Positions 33,749 to 44,062 are shown, numbered from the stretch's first letter. The stretch is DNA of 64,000 bases from Nitrosomonas sp. (GCA_024281995.1 JAMWZW010000007.1:62001-126000); one strand, 5' to 3'. Notes: generated by a model not told the origin, from the letters alone. Numbers and translations: made by a program.

Positions 33749-35542
33749 TCACAATTTAGTTTCTGAATCTGCTGTGTTGGTAGTTTGGGTTGCTTGATCT
33801 TGAGCGGCTTGCTTATTAGCCTCTTGTTGTGACTGCAAAGCTTTCTGTGCTTGCTGTTGCTGTTTAGTAAGCCTTTCGATAATTTGACTGGTCGGGCCAA
33901 ACATTTTTGCCATGCCGTCCTGCAATAATAACAATTTAGTGGTTACACTAATAATACTAGTGCGATGTGTAATGAGGACAATAGTTTTCCCGCGTTTTTT
34001 TAGATCAATCAATGCAGCCAATAATGCCTGTTCACCGACATCGTCCAGATTTGAATTGGGTTCGTCGAGAACAATTAATGATGGATCATCATACATAGTA
34101 CGCGCTAAGCCAAGACGCTGTTTTTGTCCACCTGACAAGCCTGCGCCGCCATCACCGAGCGGTGTGTCGTAGCCTTCCGGCATGTTCAAAATCATTTCAT
34201 GCACGCCTGCACGTTTAGCGGCCAGAATCACTTTTTCCGCGTCGATTTCTCCAAACCGGGCGATATTTTCCGAAACAGTACCTGCAAATAATTCGATATC
34301 TTGCGGTAAATAGCCAATATGAGGTCCCAGCTCATCTTTGTTCCAAAGATAAACATCAGCGCCATCTAGTCTTATTTTTCCAGCCGTCGCTGGCCATACA
34401 CCGACTAGCAAGCGTGCAAGCGTGGATTTTCCTGAGCCACTGGGACCGATAATACCGAGTACCTCACCAGCTGCTAGCGAAAAATTTAATCCTTTGATTA
34501 CCGGAACTTTTCCACCAGGCGGTATGGCGGTGACATTTTCAACATTTATTGTGCCTTTAGGTTTGGGTAATGCCATGCCTGCTTCGCGAGCAGGATTTTG
34601 CTCGAGTAGTTTGGTTAAGCGCTCATAGGCGCTTCGCGTGCTGCCTATTTGTTTCCACACGCTGATCAGCAACTGAACAGGTGCGATGGCTCTACCCAAT
34701 AAAATTGAACCGGCTATCATCATTCCCGGCGTAATGCTGTTTTCCAACACCAGTAAGGCGCCTAACCCCAGCATCAGAGATTGCAATGCGACTGTAAATG
34801 ATTTAGATAGCGCAGTGACAATACCTGATTTTTCACTCGCTTCTGCTTGTAAATTCAAAAAGCGACTATGTAATTTATACCAGCGGGATTGTATGTTGGG
34901 CAACATACCCATTGCTTCAATAACTTCGGCATTACGTAGATTATTGGATGCAATGTTGGTAGATGCAATAGCCATTGTATTGGCGTCAGCCAGGGGTTTA
35001 TGCGACACTTTTTCATTAATATACGCCAGTGTAATTAAGATCGAGGTGCCGCATAAGGCAAATACTCCTAAAATGGGGTGAAACATGAAAATCACGATTA
35101 AAAAAATCGGAAACCACGGTGCATCGAAAAAAGCGAAAAGCGCATTGCCTGTCAAAAATTGCCGCAGATTAGTGAGATCTTTTAGAGCTTGCCCAGCATT
35201 ACCATCACCTTGCTTTAAACTTTGCTCGAAAGCGGCAGTATAGACACGTTTATTCAGTTTCATATCAAGTTGAGCACCAACGCGGATGAGCACGAAGCTA
35301 CGTACATATTCCAATGCACCCATAAAAATGTAAGCACCCAGCATGATCAATGTCAGCATTAACAATGTCATTTCATTGCGACTGGTAAGCACACTATCGT
35401 AGAGCTGCAACATATAGATGGCAGGCATCAACATCAGCATGTTAATGACTGCGCTGAAAACACCAACATTGCGGAAAGTACGTTTAAAACTGGCTAATAC
35501 TTGCGCAACTTCATTTTGTGGAGTTTTAAATTTGAATTTCAT
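33749..35542 (-). CDS. T1SS ABC exporter (PrtD/RsaD-like)
   Basis: 597 residues: about five or six membrane helices in the first 300, then a nucleotide-binding domain. Walker A GPSGSGKST (about 365-373), signature GLSGGQKQR, Walker B LIVLDEPNSNLD and a His switch in VLITHRTS. There is no C39 peptidase domain, so the substrate should keep an uncleaved C-terminal signal, as RTX proteins do. The tail is Gln/Ala-rich (KQQQQAQKALQSQQEANKQA). The likely substrate is the RTX/S-layer-like protein at 46559-48871. Confidence 0.93.
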   Translation of the reverse strand: MKFKFKTPQNEVAQVLASFKRTFRNVGVFSAVINMLMLMPAIYMLQLYDSVLTSRNEMTLLMLTLIMLGAYIFMGALEYVRSFVLIRVGAQLDMKLNKRVYTAAFEQSLKQGDGNAGQALKDLTNLRQFLTGNALFAFFDAPWFPIFLIVIFMFHPILGVFALCGTSILITLAYINEKVSHKPLADANTMAIASTNIASNNLRNAEVIEAMGMLPNIQSRWYKLHSRFLNLQAEASEKSGIVTALSKSFTVALQSLMLGLGALLVLENSITPGMMIAGSILLGRAIAPVQLLISVWKQIGSTRSAYERLTKLLEQNPAREAGMALPKPKGTINVENVTAIPPGGKVPVIKGLNFSLAAGEVLGIIGPSGSGKSTLARLLVGVWPATAGKIRLDGADVYLWNKDELGPHIGYLPQDIELFAGTVSENIARFGEIDAEKVILAAKRAGVHEMILNMPEGYDTPLGDGGAGLSGGQKQRLGLARTMYDDPSLIVLDEPNSNLDDVGEQALLAALIDLKKRGKTIVLITHRTSIISVTTKLLLLQDGMAKMFGPTSQIIERLTKQQQQAQKALQSQQEANKQAAQDQATQTTNTADSETKL

Positions 35543-35629
35543 CTATGAAATGATAGAAAAATTGTAGATCGGAAAGAGAATAAATAGTCAGTAATTACAG
35601 TATGTTGAATTGGGGTTTATAATTTTCGT

Positions 35630-36517
35630 TTATTGATTTCGACTCGATACATCTTCAACTGTTAACTTAAACGGTCGCGGAGACAAACCTAAATCCTGTC
35701 TTGCCGCTGAATTATCAAATATCAAATTTTGATTCATTCTTTCTGCCATTGCTGTAGTCCAATGACGATAACGTGGTAATCGCTTCAGGCATTTTATTGC
35801 GATGCGAAAAAGCCACATTGGTATAGTCAATAGACGAGGTGAGCGATCCAGCACTAAAAATATGCGTTTAACCATTTCACAATACGCTAGTGTCTCCCCA
35901 CCTGTTAAGTTATAAGAGCGATTTGTCAAGTTTGCAGCATTTAATGCATAACAACATGCTGAAGCAACATCTTCAGCATGAATGGGCTGCCGTAATCCCT
36001 GCGCTGATCCGAAAATCGGGAAGAACCCAAATCGACGAATAAATTGTGCAATTTCTGTAATATTTATATCACGTCCATACCCATATATCAGGGTGGGGCG
36101 CAAAATAATCCATTCTATTTTGTGACTAGCTGCCCATGTTTGCACAAGTTCCTCGCCTTTAATCAATTGAAGTGCAATCTTTCGCTCATGGGGTTCGAAT
36201 GAATTATTCTTGGTGAATCGGCTAGTAGAAGATAATACAACAATTCGTCGAATGCCATAAGCCAATAAAAGATCAAAATGCTCGTGTAATATCCAAATTG
36301 GAGCAGCGCATATCCATAAAGGGATATTGTTTTTCACTGCATTTATTTTTGCTGTTGGAGTTGTAATCAGCTGCTGCCATGTGATTTGTGAATGAGTTTG
36401 TGTTATCGAGTGACGAGAGAAAGCGATAATATGCTTTTGATCTTTTAGTAATTTTTTTAGTATGCACTCACCTACTAAACTGGTTGCACCCAATACTCCT
36501 ATCTGTTGCTCATCCAT
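35630..36517 (-). CDS. NAD(P)-dependent SDR epimerase/dehydratase-like protein
   Basis: A 295-residue extended SDR. The Rossmann start IGVLGATSLVGECILKKLL carries a GxxGxxG-type motif; later ILRPTLIYGYGRDINI and HAEDVASACCYALNA match NAD-dependent epimerase families. The usual YxxxK is not obvious (the position after VVLSSTSRF is KNNSFEPHERKIALQ), so catalysis is uncertain and it may act as a reductase or a binding homologue. It probably modifies a sugar nucleotide for the polysaccharide made by its neighbours. Confidence 0.75.
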   Translation of the reverse strand: MDEQQIGVLGATSLVGECILKKLLKDQKHIIAFSRHSITQTHSQITWQQLITTPTAKINAVKNNIPLWICAAPIWILHEHFDLLLAYGIRRIVVLSSTSRFTKNNSFEPHERKIALQLIKGEELVQTWAASHKIEWIILRPTLIYGYGRDINITEIAQFIRRFGFFPIFGSAQGLRQPIHAEDVASACCYALNAANLTNRSYNLTGGETLAYCEMVKRIFLVLDRSPRLLTIPMWLFRIAIKCLKRLPRYRHWTTAMAERMNQNLIFDNSAARQDLGLSPRPFKLTVEDVSSRNQ

Positions 36518-36529
36518 GCCTAAACTTTA

Positions 36530-37426
36530 TCATCTGGTAACTTTGCGGAGAATATAAACCATGACTGTGGCAGCGAAACGAAGCCATACACCTGAGGCAA
36601 CCAATACCATTAATGCCCCTGGATATTGCTGGTGGAAAAATTTGCGATAAAAACGCAGCATACCCTTGTGTTTGTGCCATGCGACAAAAAAAGGTCGCGA
36701 GTGACTGCAGGTTCCTTGAAAATGGGTGACCGAGGCATCCGGTACAAAAAGAATTTTCCAATTTTTCTGCTTAAAACGCATACACCAATCGAGATCTTCG
36801 CAGTGTAGAAAATAACCTTCATCCCACAAACCTACATCATCAATGGCTTTGCGACGTACCAGCATGAGGGCTCCCGATATGGCTTCGACTTCGGTAGGTA
36901 TTTGGGGTAACGGTTGCTTGTCCAGATGGAAATCAAAAAACAGTCGTGGTGCGTATTTCTCTAAATGATATAAGCTAAAAGCACGTACAAAAGCTCGCCA
37001 GGGTGTTGGAATGGCGCGTCGCCCACCACCTTGTTCGGAACCATCAGGATTGACCAGATAACCACCGACCATGCCGATGTATGGGTCTGATTCAATCGTT
37101 TCCATCATGCGCTGTATTGAACCCTCACCCAAGATGCAATCGGGATTCAGGAAAAGGGTATATGCGTGTGTTGATGCCGCAATGCCTATATTGCAGCCAG
37201 CCGCGAAGCCGGAATTTTTTTTATTGGTAATTATTTGTAAGCGAGTCTCTTCAGGAAAACAATGCCTTAGCTCTTCTATACTGAAGTCTGTCGATGCATT
37301 GTCAATTACTATGACGCTTTGTGCTTGTTGCAGGGCTGCACGAACACATTGAATCAACAATAAACCTGCATTGTGATTTACGACCAATACAGACACAGGT
37401 TGTAGATACGCCATTTCAGAGTTCAT
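36530..37426 (-). CDS. Glycosyltransferase family 2 (rhamnosyltransferase-like)
   Basis: About 298 residues from ATG 37426, chosen because the longer frame (37468) would overlap the upstream gene. GT-A fold: VSVLVVNHNAGLLLIQCV, VIDNASTDFS, NKKNSGFAAGCNIGIA and the metal-binding FLNPDCILGEG. Later motifs AISGALMLVRRKAIDDVGLW and FLHCEDLDWCMRFKQKNW resemble O-antigen rhamnosyltransferases (WbbL type). A C-terminal hydrophobic helix may attach it to the membrane. Cytoplasmic assembly of the exported glycan is inferred. Confidence 0.88.
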   Translation of the reverse strand: MNSEMAYLQPVSVLVVNHNAGLLLIQCVRAALQQAQSVIVIDNASTDFSIEELRHCFPEETRLQIITNKKNSGFAAGCNIGIAASTHAYTLFLNPDCILGEGSIQRMMETIESDPYIGMVGGYLVNPDGSEQGGGRRAIPTPWRAFVRAFSLYHLEKYAPRLFFDFHLDKQPLPQIPTEVEAISGALMLVRRKAIDDVGLWDEGYFLHCEDLDWCMRFKQKNWKILFVPDASVTHFQGTCSHSRPFFVAWHKHKGMLRFYRKFFHQQYPGALMVLVASGVWLRFAATVMVYILRKVTR

Positions 37427-37436
37427 TAAAATAAGT

Positions 37437-38360
37437 TTATAGTTTTCCCATCTGCTTATGCAATCCATCTTTTAAGCCTTTTAGCATCATACGTAAATTG
37501 GCTAGACGGTTAGGTGAAAAAATAGTGAAAAAAAATATAAAGCAGAGGGTGCGTAACTTATCGGCTCGCTTCCATGCCACCGGCATATAAGGTCGCTGCC
37601 ATAGTAAAACACTATTTCTGAACATGTAGTAATAACGGAATGGTTGATGAAACGGAATGGAACGCCAACGTCCCCACCAGATGCGTATTTGCCTGTCTCC
37701 TAAGGCATGCTGCATGAAGGCATGACAAATGCCATACATTTCAAATCCTTTGGATTTGGCACGAAAGCACCACTCAGTATCAATGTGATCAATAAACAGA
37801 TCTTCATCCATATCACCAATCTGATCAAGTGATTTTATGGAGATTAACGATCCTGATGATATTAAAAAATCGGTTTGCACATAATGGGTGATATCGTCAC
37901 AAACTAATCGTGTCATCCTAAACTGATTAATCCGAACAAACTGTGATAATTGCGCAGTTGCAAGATCACGATAGCGGGGCCCAACAACGCATACTGCTTT
38001 TCCCTGGCCCTCAAGATACCCAAAGACGCCATAGAGCTTTTCCAACATATCGGATTCAGGAATGCTGTCATGGTCCAACAGAAGAACAAAAGCCGCGTTT
38101 AGGCTACGAGCAATTGAAATCCCGGCATTATAAGCTTTGCCGACACCAAAATTACGTTCCAATGCTATCAACTTGATTTTATTATATTCTTCTGCTTTTA
38201 AGCTGCGAACAATAGCGGCAATGTCAGTATTAGAGGCATTATCAATTATGACGAGAGTTTTGACTTGTGGCAGTAATTGGCTAAGACTTGCTAAAAGTGT
38301 TTCTCTGTCAGGGTTGTAAGTAACAATGATAGGTATAACATCAGCATAAATTTTATCCAA
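37437..38360 (-). CDS. Glycosyltransferase family 2 (rhamnosyltransferase-like)
   Basis: 307 residues. GT2 motifs: IPIIVTYNPDRETLLASLSQ, VIIDNASNTDIAAIV, LERNFGVGKAYNAGI and the DxD-type FVLLLDHDSIPE. DEDLFIDHIDTEWCFRAKSK and the basic region HALGDRQIRIWWGRWRSIPF are typical of RfbN/RhlC-type rhamnosyltransferases. It stands between the large deacetylase/glycosyltransferase gene and the second GT2 gene on the same strand. Confidence 0.88.
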   Translation of the reverse strand: MDKIYADVIPIIVTYNPDRETLLASLSQLLPQVKTLVIIDNASNTDIAAIVRSLKAEEYNKIKLIALERNFGVGKAYNAGISIARSLNAAFVLLLDHDSIPESDMLEKLYGVFGYLEGQGKAVCVVGPRYRDLATAQLSQFVRINQFRMTRLVCDDITHYVQTDFLISSGSLISIKSLDQIGDMDEDLFIDHIDTEWCFRAKSKGFEMYGICHAFMQHALGDRQIRIWWGRWRSIPFHQPFRYYYMFRNSVLLWQRPYMPVAWKRADKLRTLCFIFFFTIFSPNRLANLRMMLKGLKDGLHKQMGKL

Positions 38361-38482
38361 AGTTTACGATCCGCAATTAAATTAAATATCGGTTAACCGT
38401 AACTTATTTAGACTTTTTGCATTTTATTGCGGTCTAGCCTAAGTAAAACGATATCCATGTGTACAGATTTTAAATTGTATAT

Positions 38483-41400
38483 TTAGCCACTAAGAGTTTC
38501 TACTCTTGGGGGAGTGGCTAACGAAAAATCCTCTTGCTCTAATGTTAGATTGGGGTTGTAGGCGGGGTCATTAAATAACAAATCTCCCCAGCGCAATTTC
38601 ATATACTGTGTTTCTTTTGCAAAGCGAGCTTGCTTTTCCGGTGTATCTTCATAACCGCGGCTTGCGGATTCATGGTGATAAAGTTCGGCGTACGGCGTCC
38701 AAATATTGTGGTAGCCCGCTTCTTGCACGCGAAGACAAAAATCGACATCGTTGAATGCTATCGGTAAATTCATTTCATCCAAACCGCCCACTTGCTCATA
38801 GAGGGATTTTTTTATTACCAGGCAGGCAGCGCTAACGGCAGAGAAGGAGCTAATAAGATGCGTACGGCCGAAGTAGCCATGACGAAACTTGGGAAAGTGA
38901 TAATGCGCATGACCAGCCACATGACCTGCGCCTAACCCCAAAACAATACCTGCATGTTGCAGTGTGTTATCAGGATAAAGAAGTTTTGCACCAACAGCGC
39001 CCACATCAGGTTGCATTGTAATTGCTACCATTTCGGACAACCAGTCTGGAGTAATGACCTCAAGGTCATTATTAAGTAGCCCAATCACTTCTCCTGATGC
39101 TGAATGCACCGCATGATTATTTAAAGCAGAAAAATTGAAGGGGCGGTCATCTCTGATGACCCGTACTTTTGTTTCAGACGTCAATTGCTGCAAATATTGC
39201 AACGTAGCTGGATCATTCGAGTCATTATCGATGATTAGTATTTCATAATTTTGGTAAGTAGTCTTTTCAATAATGCTGGTGATGCATTGCCGAATGAGTT
39301 GTAACCCATTTCTGGTAGGAATGATCAGGCTAACTCTCGGTGGTGATTCGGGTAAGGAGTAATGGACGCGATAACCAAACGTAGTGGACACTGCATGCGC
39401 ATCGATTTTTTTACGGCTAAAATGTTCATTGAGAGCTTTCTCTCCCGCCAGCGCAGCGTACGGTTTTAAATTTGAAGAAAGTGCTGTGCTGCTTTCATGT
39501 ATTCTCCAATGATAGAGTATTCGTGGGATATGCCAGATCTGATCTGGAGAAATTAATTCCGTGCAGCGCAAAGCGAGATCATAGTCTTGTGAACCTTCAA
39601 AACCTACTCTGAAGCCACCGGCTTTCTTTACCAGGCTGGTACGATACACGCCGAGATGAGAGATAAGGTTTTGTGAGTAAAACAGTGCTTTATTCCAGTC
39701 ACATTTAAAGTAAGGAGAAAGTCTATTTCCTTTAGCATCTATCTTATCTTCATCCGAGTAAATCAATTCCACATTACTTTTTTTCTGTAAAGCATCCACT
39801 ACCCAAAATAAAGCATGCTCGCTCAAAAGATCGTCGTGATCCAATAGCGCGATCCATTCTCCACACGCAATTTCCACTGCACTATTGGAAGCTGCTGATA
39901 TATGGCCATTTTTCTCGCGGTATACTACTTTAATACGGGTATCTTGCTTCTTATAACGTTCCAGAATGGGGCGAGTGGTATTGTCAGTCGAAGCATCGTC
40001 AGCAATGCAAAGTTCCCAGTGTGGATAGATTTGTTTGCGTACCGATTCGATCGATTGGATTAACCATTCTGGATTTGAGTTGTAAGTAGGCATTACTATT
40101 GAAATCATTGGTTGATACGCAAAGCTTTGTATATGTATCCGCATTGTTGTGCGCAATTTGTCGCTCATAGTATCGTAGTGACGAATCCATTTTTGATAAT
40201 TAAAAAACTGGATGATTTTGTTGACTAATGGTTTTACACCTTCTTGCTGCAAAATACTGTAGATTCTTTTGGCCAATCCCTTCAGGTTGCTGTGGTATTT
40301 GAAGGTGTATTGAATTTTGTGCCATAGTGACCAGAATTGCTTTCTCTTTGTGCTTAACCAGCGGAATGGAGCGGTGATTTGCCAACTGGTTGAGAGCAAG
40401 ATTTCGTGCAGCGTTTTTTCATGATCGGATAGCTGCTTGGTCTGATGATCAATGTGCAGTTGTTGATCTTTCAATTGTTGTTGTTGATTTTTTATGTGTA
40501 TTCCTAGATTTTTTAATTGCTCATCTTGATTTTTTAATAGCTGTTCGTGGTTATGAGATTGTTCTTCTAGATTTCTTATGTATTGCTCTTGGTTTCCTAT
40601 GTGTTGTTGTTGTTCCTTGATTTGTTGCTCATTCATTCGGTTCTGACGGACAGTTGACATTAACTGGAGGAGTTGATCTTTTTGTAAACGAGGAAGCCAT
40701 TTGTCAAAAATTATCAAACTAGCCTTTTCGGCTTTTCGTGCATCCGCATTGACACCAAAACCAGATTGTCGGGTAATGCGGTAAGCTGCACTTAACTTGT
40801 CAATGAAAAGAAAATCTGTGAATGTTGATGCTTGCAGCCAAAAATCCCAGTCTTCGAAAAGATCAAGTGATTCGTCTACAGCGCAACCCAGATCGAGCAA
40901 TTCTCTGGAAAACAAGGCAGAATGAATCGGAATGTAATTCCCCGCGATGAGTTGAATCGAATTGAATGGGGTTATAAATTGAGTCGGTAAAGGATGATTG
41001 TGTTCATCGACGCATTTTGTACCACTATAAACAACTTTTATGTCAGGATGATTGATGATGGCTTGTACCAATCTTTCGATATGATCAGCTTCAAACCAGT
41101 CATCATCATCGAGGAAAATCAGGTAGCTGCCTTTTGCTTCCTGCAAACCGATGTTTGCTGCCCGGCTGCGGCCGAATTGTTCATCGGTTCCAACCATGCG
41201 CAGTGGAAAACGTCCGCACCAATTGTCAATTTTGCGATGGTTAATACCTTTGGCATTAACGATAATGACCTCAATATTTGTATAAGTTTGTAGAGCAATA
41301 GAATCCAGTGCATCAGATAGGGTGAGACGATCAATGCTGCGGATAATGACGCTAACCAGTGGTATGTCATTACTGCTGTCGAGAGCCATCCCCAGAGCTC

Positions 41401-42118
41401 TTTGGCGGGTATGTTCCGACTGATAAAGATTGAGCGAATCAATTGATAATTCCTCAGCAGAGAGCAAAATATAGGCTTCTGCGGCGGTTACGCTGGCAGG
41501 CAAGGTATAGGTACGATAACGATTAAGCGCCGCAATGTGCTGATCATAGCGCTGTAATGCATTTTGCGAGACAAAGCATTCCATTGCAGCTACTTTACGT
41601 GTCATCAGATCGCTGATATCGAGTAGTCGATTGGGGCGTAACGGGATGCCAATCTCATATAACGCTATGCTTAGTGTTTTACCGACTCTACGAACGGCTT
41701 CTAGTACTGCCATTCCAAGCATCCGGTGATCGGGGTGCATTTCAAATACCGATGGTGCGTAAACCAAATCAGCGGCGGTTTTTCGAATAGTAGCTAAGAT
41801 TTCCTCAATCAGCTTTTCGCCATAATAAATTTGTCGGTCGTGATAATGCCAAAAAATGGGTATGCCATAACCGAGGATTTGGGCTGCAGCAATACATTCA
41901 TTTTGGCGCTGCGCAATGTAGTCAGGAATTTTCTCTTCATTGACGCCATATGCGCCATCAGAAACTACGATGACACTGACGGGGATTCCTTTTTCAATAT
42001 GGCGCATAATGGCTCCACCGCAACCGAATACTTCATCATCGGGATGAGGTGCAAATACAAGTGCATGTGAGCAAGGAATGTATTGGATTGCTTGATAAGG
42101 TACGAGTTTATGTTCCAA
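38483..42118 (-). CDS. Four-domain protein: PIG-L deacetylase and three GT2 domains with a coiled coil
   Basis: 1,211 residues. Domain 1 (about 18-210) is a LmbE/PIG-L zinc deacetylase with PHPDDEVFGCGG (24-35) and MHPDHRMLG. Domain 2 (about 250-480) is a GT2 domain (LVSVIIRSIDRL, FLDDDDWFEADH). Residues about 495-575 are a Gln/Asn/His-rich coiled coil with repeats of the type Q-x-x-I-x-N-x-E/Q. Domain 3 (from about 670) is GT2 with ISIVMPTYNSNP and ALLDHDDLLSEH. Domain 4 (from about 923) is GT2 with VSLIIPTRNG and GLLNNDLEVITPDW. It may deacetylate an N-acetyl sugar and add several residues, with the coiled coil acting as spacer or ruler. Substrates are unknown. Confidence 0.88.
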   Translation of the reverse strand: MEHKLVPYQAIQYIPCSHALVFAPHPDDEVFGCGGAIMRHIEKGIPVSVIVVSDGAYGVNEEKIPDYIAQRQNECIAAAQILGYGIPIFWHYHDRQIYYGEKLIEEILATIRKTAADLVYAPSVFEMHPDHRMLGMAVLEAVRRVGKTLSIALYEIGIPLRPNRLLDISDLMTRKVAAMECFVSQNALQRYDQHIAALNRYRTYTLPASVTAAEAYILLSAEELSIDSLNLYQSEHTRQRALGMALDSSNDIPLVSVIIRSIDRLTLSDALDSIALQTYTNIEVIIVNAKGINHRKIDNWCGRFPLRMVGTDEQFGRSRAANIGLQEAKGSYLIFLDDDDWFEADHIERLVQAIINHPDIKVVYSGTKCVDEHNHPLPTQFITPFNSIQLIAGNYIPIHSALFSRELLDLGCAVDESLDLFEDWDFWLQASTFTDFLFIDKLSAAYRITRQSGFGVNADARKAEKASLIIFDKWLPRLQKDQLLQLMSTVRQNRMNEQQIKEQQQHIGNQEQYIRNLEEQSHNHEQLLKNQDEQLKNLGIHIKNQQQQLKDQQLHIDHQTKQLSDHEKTLHEILLSTSWQITAPFRWLSTKRKQFWSLWHKIQYTFKYHSNLKGLAKRIYSILQQEGVKPLVNKIIQFFNYQKWIRHYDTMSDKLRTTMRIHIQSFAYQPMISIVMPTYNSNPEWLIQSIESVRKQIYPHWELCIADDASTDNTTRPILERYKKQDTRIKVVYREKNGHISAASNSAVEIACGEWIALLDHDDLLSEHALFWVVDALQKKSNVELIYSDEDKIDAKGNRLSPYFKCDWNKALFYSQNLISHLGVYRTSLVKKAGGFRVGFEGSQDYDLALRCTELISPDQIWHIPRILYHWRIHESSTALSSNLKPYAALAGEKALNEHFSRKKIDAHAVSTTFGYRVHYSLPESPPRVSLIIPTRNGLQLIRQCITSIIEKTTYQNYEILIIDNDSNDPATLQYLQQLTSETKVRVIRDDRPFNFSALNNHAVHSASGEVIGLLNNDLEVITPDWLSEMVAITMQPDVGAVGAKLLYPDNTLQHAGIVLGLGAGHVAGHAHYHFPKFRHGYFGRTHLISSFSAVSAACLVIKKSLYEQVGGLDEMNLPIAFNDVDFCLRVQEAGYHNIWTPYAELYHHESASRGYEDTPEKQARFAKETQYMKLRWGDLLFNDPAYNPNLTLEQEDFSLATPPRVETLSG

Positions 42119-42241
42119 AAGAATCCTAGCTTTTAGTTAAAATTTGCTCAAGTAATAAATAGCTTGTATTTTAACGCGTATTACCTACAAATCTCTATCA
42201 GGATTAGCAATAGTAGGGTGTTTAGTTGCTTAGGAAATAAT

Positions 42242-44062
42242 TTATCGAAAATCCATATCCCCGCTCATTAGCCACCAATGATTTTTTAATTCGTCAGGTG
42301 ATGGTCCATTACTCCAAGCATTGGCGGGTATTCTAATGTCGACTGTCTGTTGAGTTCCGCCCGTCATTGCAAAATGGTTGGCAAAATTTTCAGTAATGCG
42401 GCAAAACACACGTGTGACGCCATGAAGGCGAGCCAATCGTCTCGCATGGGTAATTAGTAATGGAATTTCCTCAAGGGTGGTAATCAGGTCAACGATTTCA
42501 CAGCCTTCTGGGTCATAGCGTAAAACCATGATGCCGCGCGCACGTCCGCCAAAGCGGTTTTTTACCAGGATGATGTGATACTGCTGATTGGGATGATTAA
42601 GGTAGCGGTGCTGGAGATACTGCCAATCACGTATTCCGATGATTGCTGCTTGCATGTCTGCGGTCATACGGTACCAGCATTCCGTCACAGCAATTTCACC
42701 TAAATGATTTTGTGTATGGTCGATCAGTTGCAAGCGAGTTTTCCACAGTGGAAAGCGTGTCCGCGGGTGCCATGAGAATTCCACCATGCGTCCCACTTCT
42801 GCGTACAATCCATACCGCTCAGCAACCTTCATCGCGCGTTCATTAGGGAATCCAAAGCCGACTAAATAAGGCTTGCCGTACCCAATATAGCGTTCTAAAA
42901 AAGTTGCCGCCATTAGAAAAAAGGGTCCTTTACGAGTGAGTACGCCTCGCTCGTTGGTGTCCACCATAACATCTCCAATTTGCACAGCAATTTGAGGTTG
43001 ACCAAAAAGCAGGATATTTCGACTAACTCCTCCATAATGGGCAATTAATTTGTTTTCTCGCCAGATGCCTAATTCTCGACTTAAATTTGATTCATATTTC
43101 CATTGCCACATAACCGCAGTCATGCTGTGATGAAAAGTTTTTTTGAATAAATTAAACATTTCTCCTATGTGTTTTTTTTCCAGGATTTGCAACCGCCACT
43201 TAGGTATTGTTTTTTTTCTGAAATGTAGCAAAGCATAGCCATAATGGCCGCTGGCATATCGTTTGTGATAGATTTTAAGCGAATCATCGAGTTGAGAGAG
43301 CTGTAGGTCGGTTAGTGTGAGATCTCTCAGCAGATTTTGTCGGTGAGAAGAGATCATCTGTCGTAGATGATCGAGTGTCGGTGCTGCTTTAGTCGATAAA
43401 TCCATGTGCTCAATTAATTCAAACCCAAATCTTTTAGCTTGGGCGACAAAATCCCCAAGTAAGTGCAATCCTCCTGCTTCATCCTTATCGTATTGCAGCG
43501 CGAATTCGTCGATGATCAACAAATCACCGGTTAATCTGAGCAAACTCAGTGCTTGATTAAAAATGATGAGTGGTTCGATATACTGTGCAGATTCTTGAAA
43601 TAGCATTACATCGAAACTTTCCGGGGGTGCCACAAAATCTTCTAAACCGCTACAACTGACGGGGATATCTGAACCAAAGAGATGGCGAACAAAAGCAATT
43701 TGTTGGGCATCAGGAGTAATGCCGTGAACTTTATAACCACGTTCAACCAAGACAGAGAAAGTGGTTCCAAGACCAACACCAACTTCTAAAATGCTGCTAG
43801 GCGGTGGCGGTAGTTTTGATATTAGCAAATCTGTCGAGAATTGCTGCGCTGTCTGTAAGCTGGCCTTGTCATGCTGAAACAATCCATAATGCAAATAGGC
43901 AGCCTTGCCTTCCTCTAATAACAGAGCGTGCGCATAAACATTTAATGGAAAAGCCAGGTCTTTGAAAGGGGGTGTCGACGGTATTGCGGTTGCGACAACA
44001 TGACTGGTTTGTCGAAAATGCTGGGTGGGAGGGGTTAAATTAGGATTAATTAATTGAGTCAT
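42242..44062 (-). CDS. Methyltransferase-acetyltransferase fusion
   Basis: About 606 residues from ATG 44062. The first 270 residues hold a class I SAM methyltransferase (SILEVGVGLGTTFSVLVERG, then HGITPDAQQIAFVRHLFG, and LLIIDEFAL). From about 295 the sequence changes to a GNAT-like N-acyltransferase (KKHIGEMFNLFKKTFHHSMT, WQWKYESNLSRELGIW, IAHYGGVSRNILL, IQIGDVMVDTNERG). Its 5' end overlaps the end of wzt by 17 bases. It probably decorates the polysaccharide, for example by methyl capping and N-acylation of an amino sugar. The Wzt C-terminal domain in such systems reads a terminal modification. Confidence 0.8.
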   Translation of the reverse strand: MTQLINPNLTPPTQHFRQTSHVVATAIPSTPPFKDLAFPLNVYAHALLLEEGKAAYLHYGLFQHDKASLQTAQQFSTDLLISKLPPPPSSILEVGVGLGTTFSVLVERGYKVHGITPDAQQIAFVRHLFGSDIPVSCSGLEDFVAPPESFDVMLFQESAQYIEPLIIFNQALSLLRLTGDLLIIDEFALQYDKDEAGGLHLLGDFVAQAKRFGFELIEHMDLSTKAAPTLDHLRQMISSHRQNLLRDLTLTDLQLSQLDDSLKIYHKRYASGHYGYALLHFRKKTIPKWRLQILEKKHIGEMFNLFKKTFHHSMTAVMWQWKYESNLSRELGIWRENKLIAHYGGVSRNILLFGQPQIAVQIGDVMVDTNERGVLTRKGPFFLMAATFLERYIGYGKPYLVGFGFPNERAMKVAERYGLYAEVGRMVEFSWHPRTRFPLWKTRLQLIDHTQNHLGEIAVTECWYRMTADMQAAIIGIRDWQYLQHRYLNHPNQQYHIILVKNRFGGRARGIMVLRYDPEGCEIVDLITTLEEIPLLITHARRLARLHGVTRVFCRITENFANHFAMTGGTQQTVDIRIPANAWSNGPSPDELKNHWWLMSGDMDFR

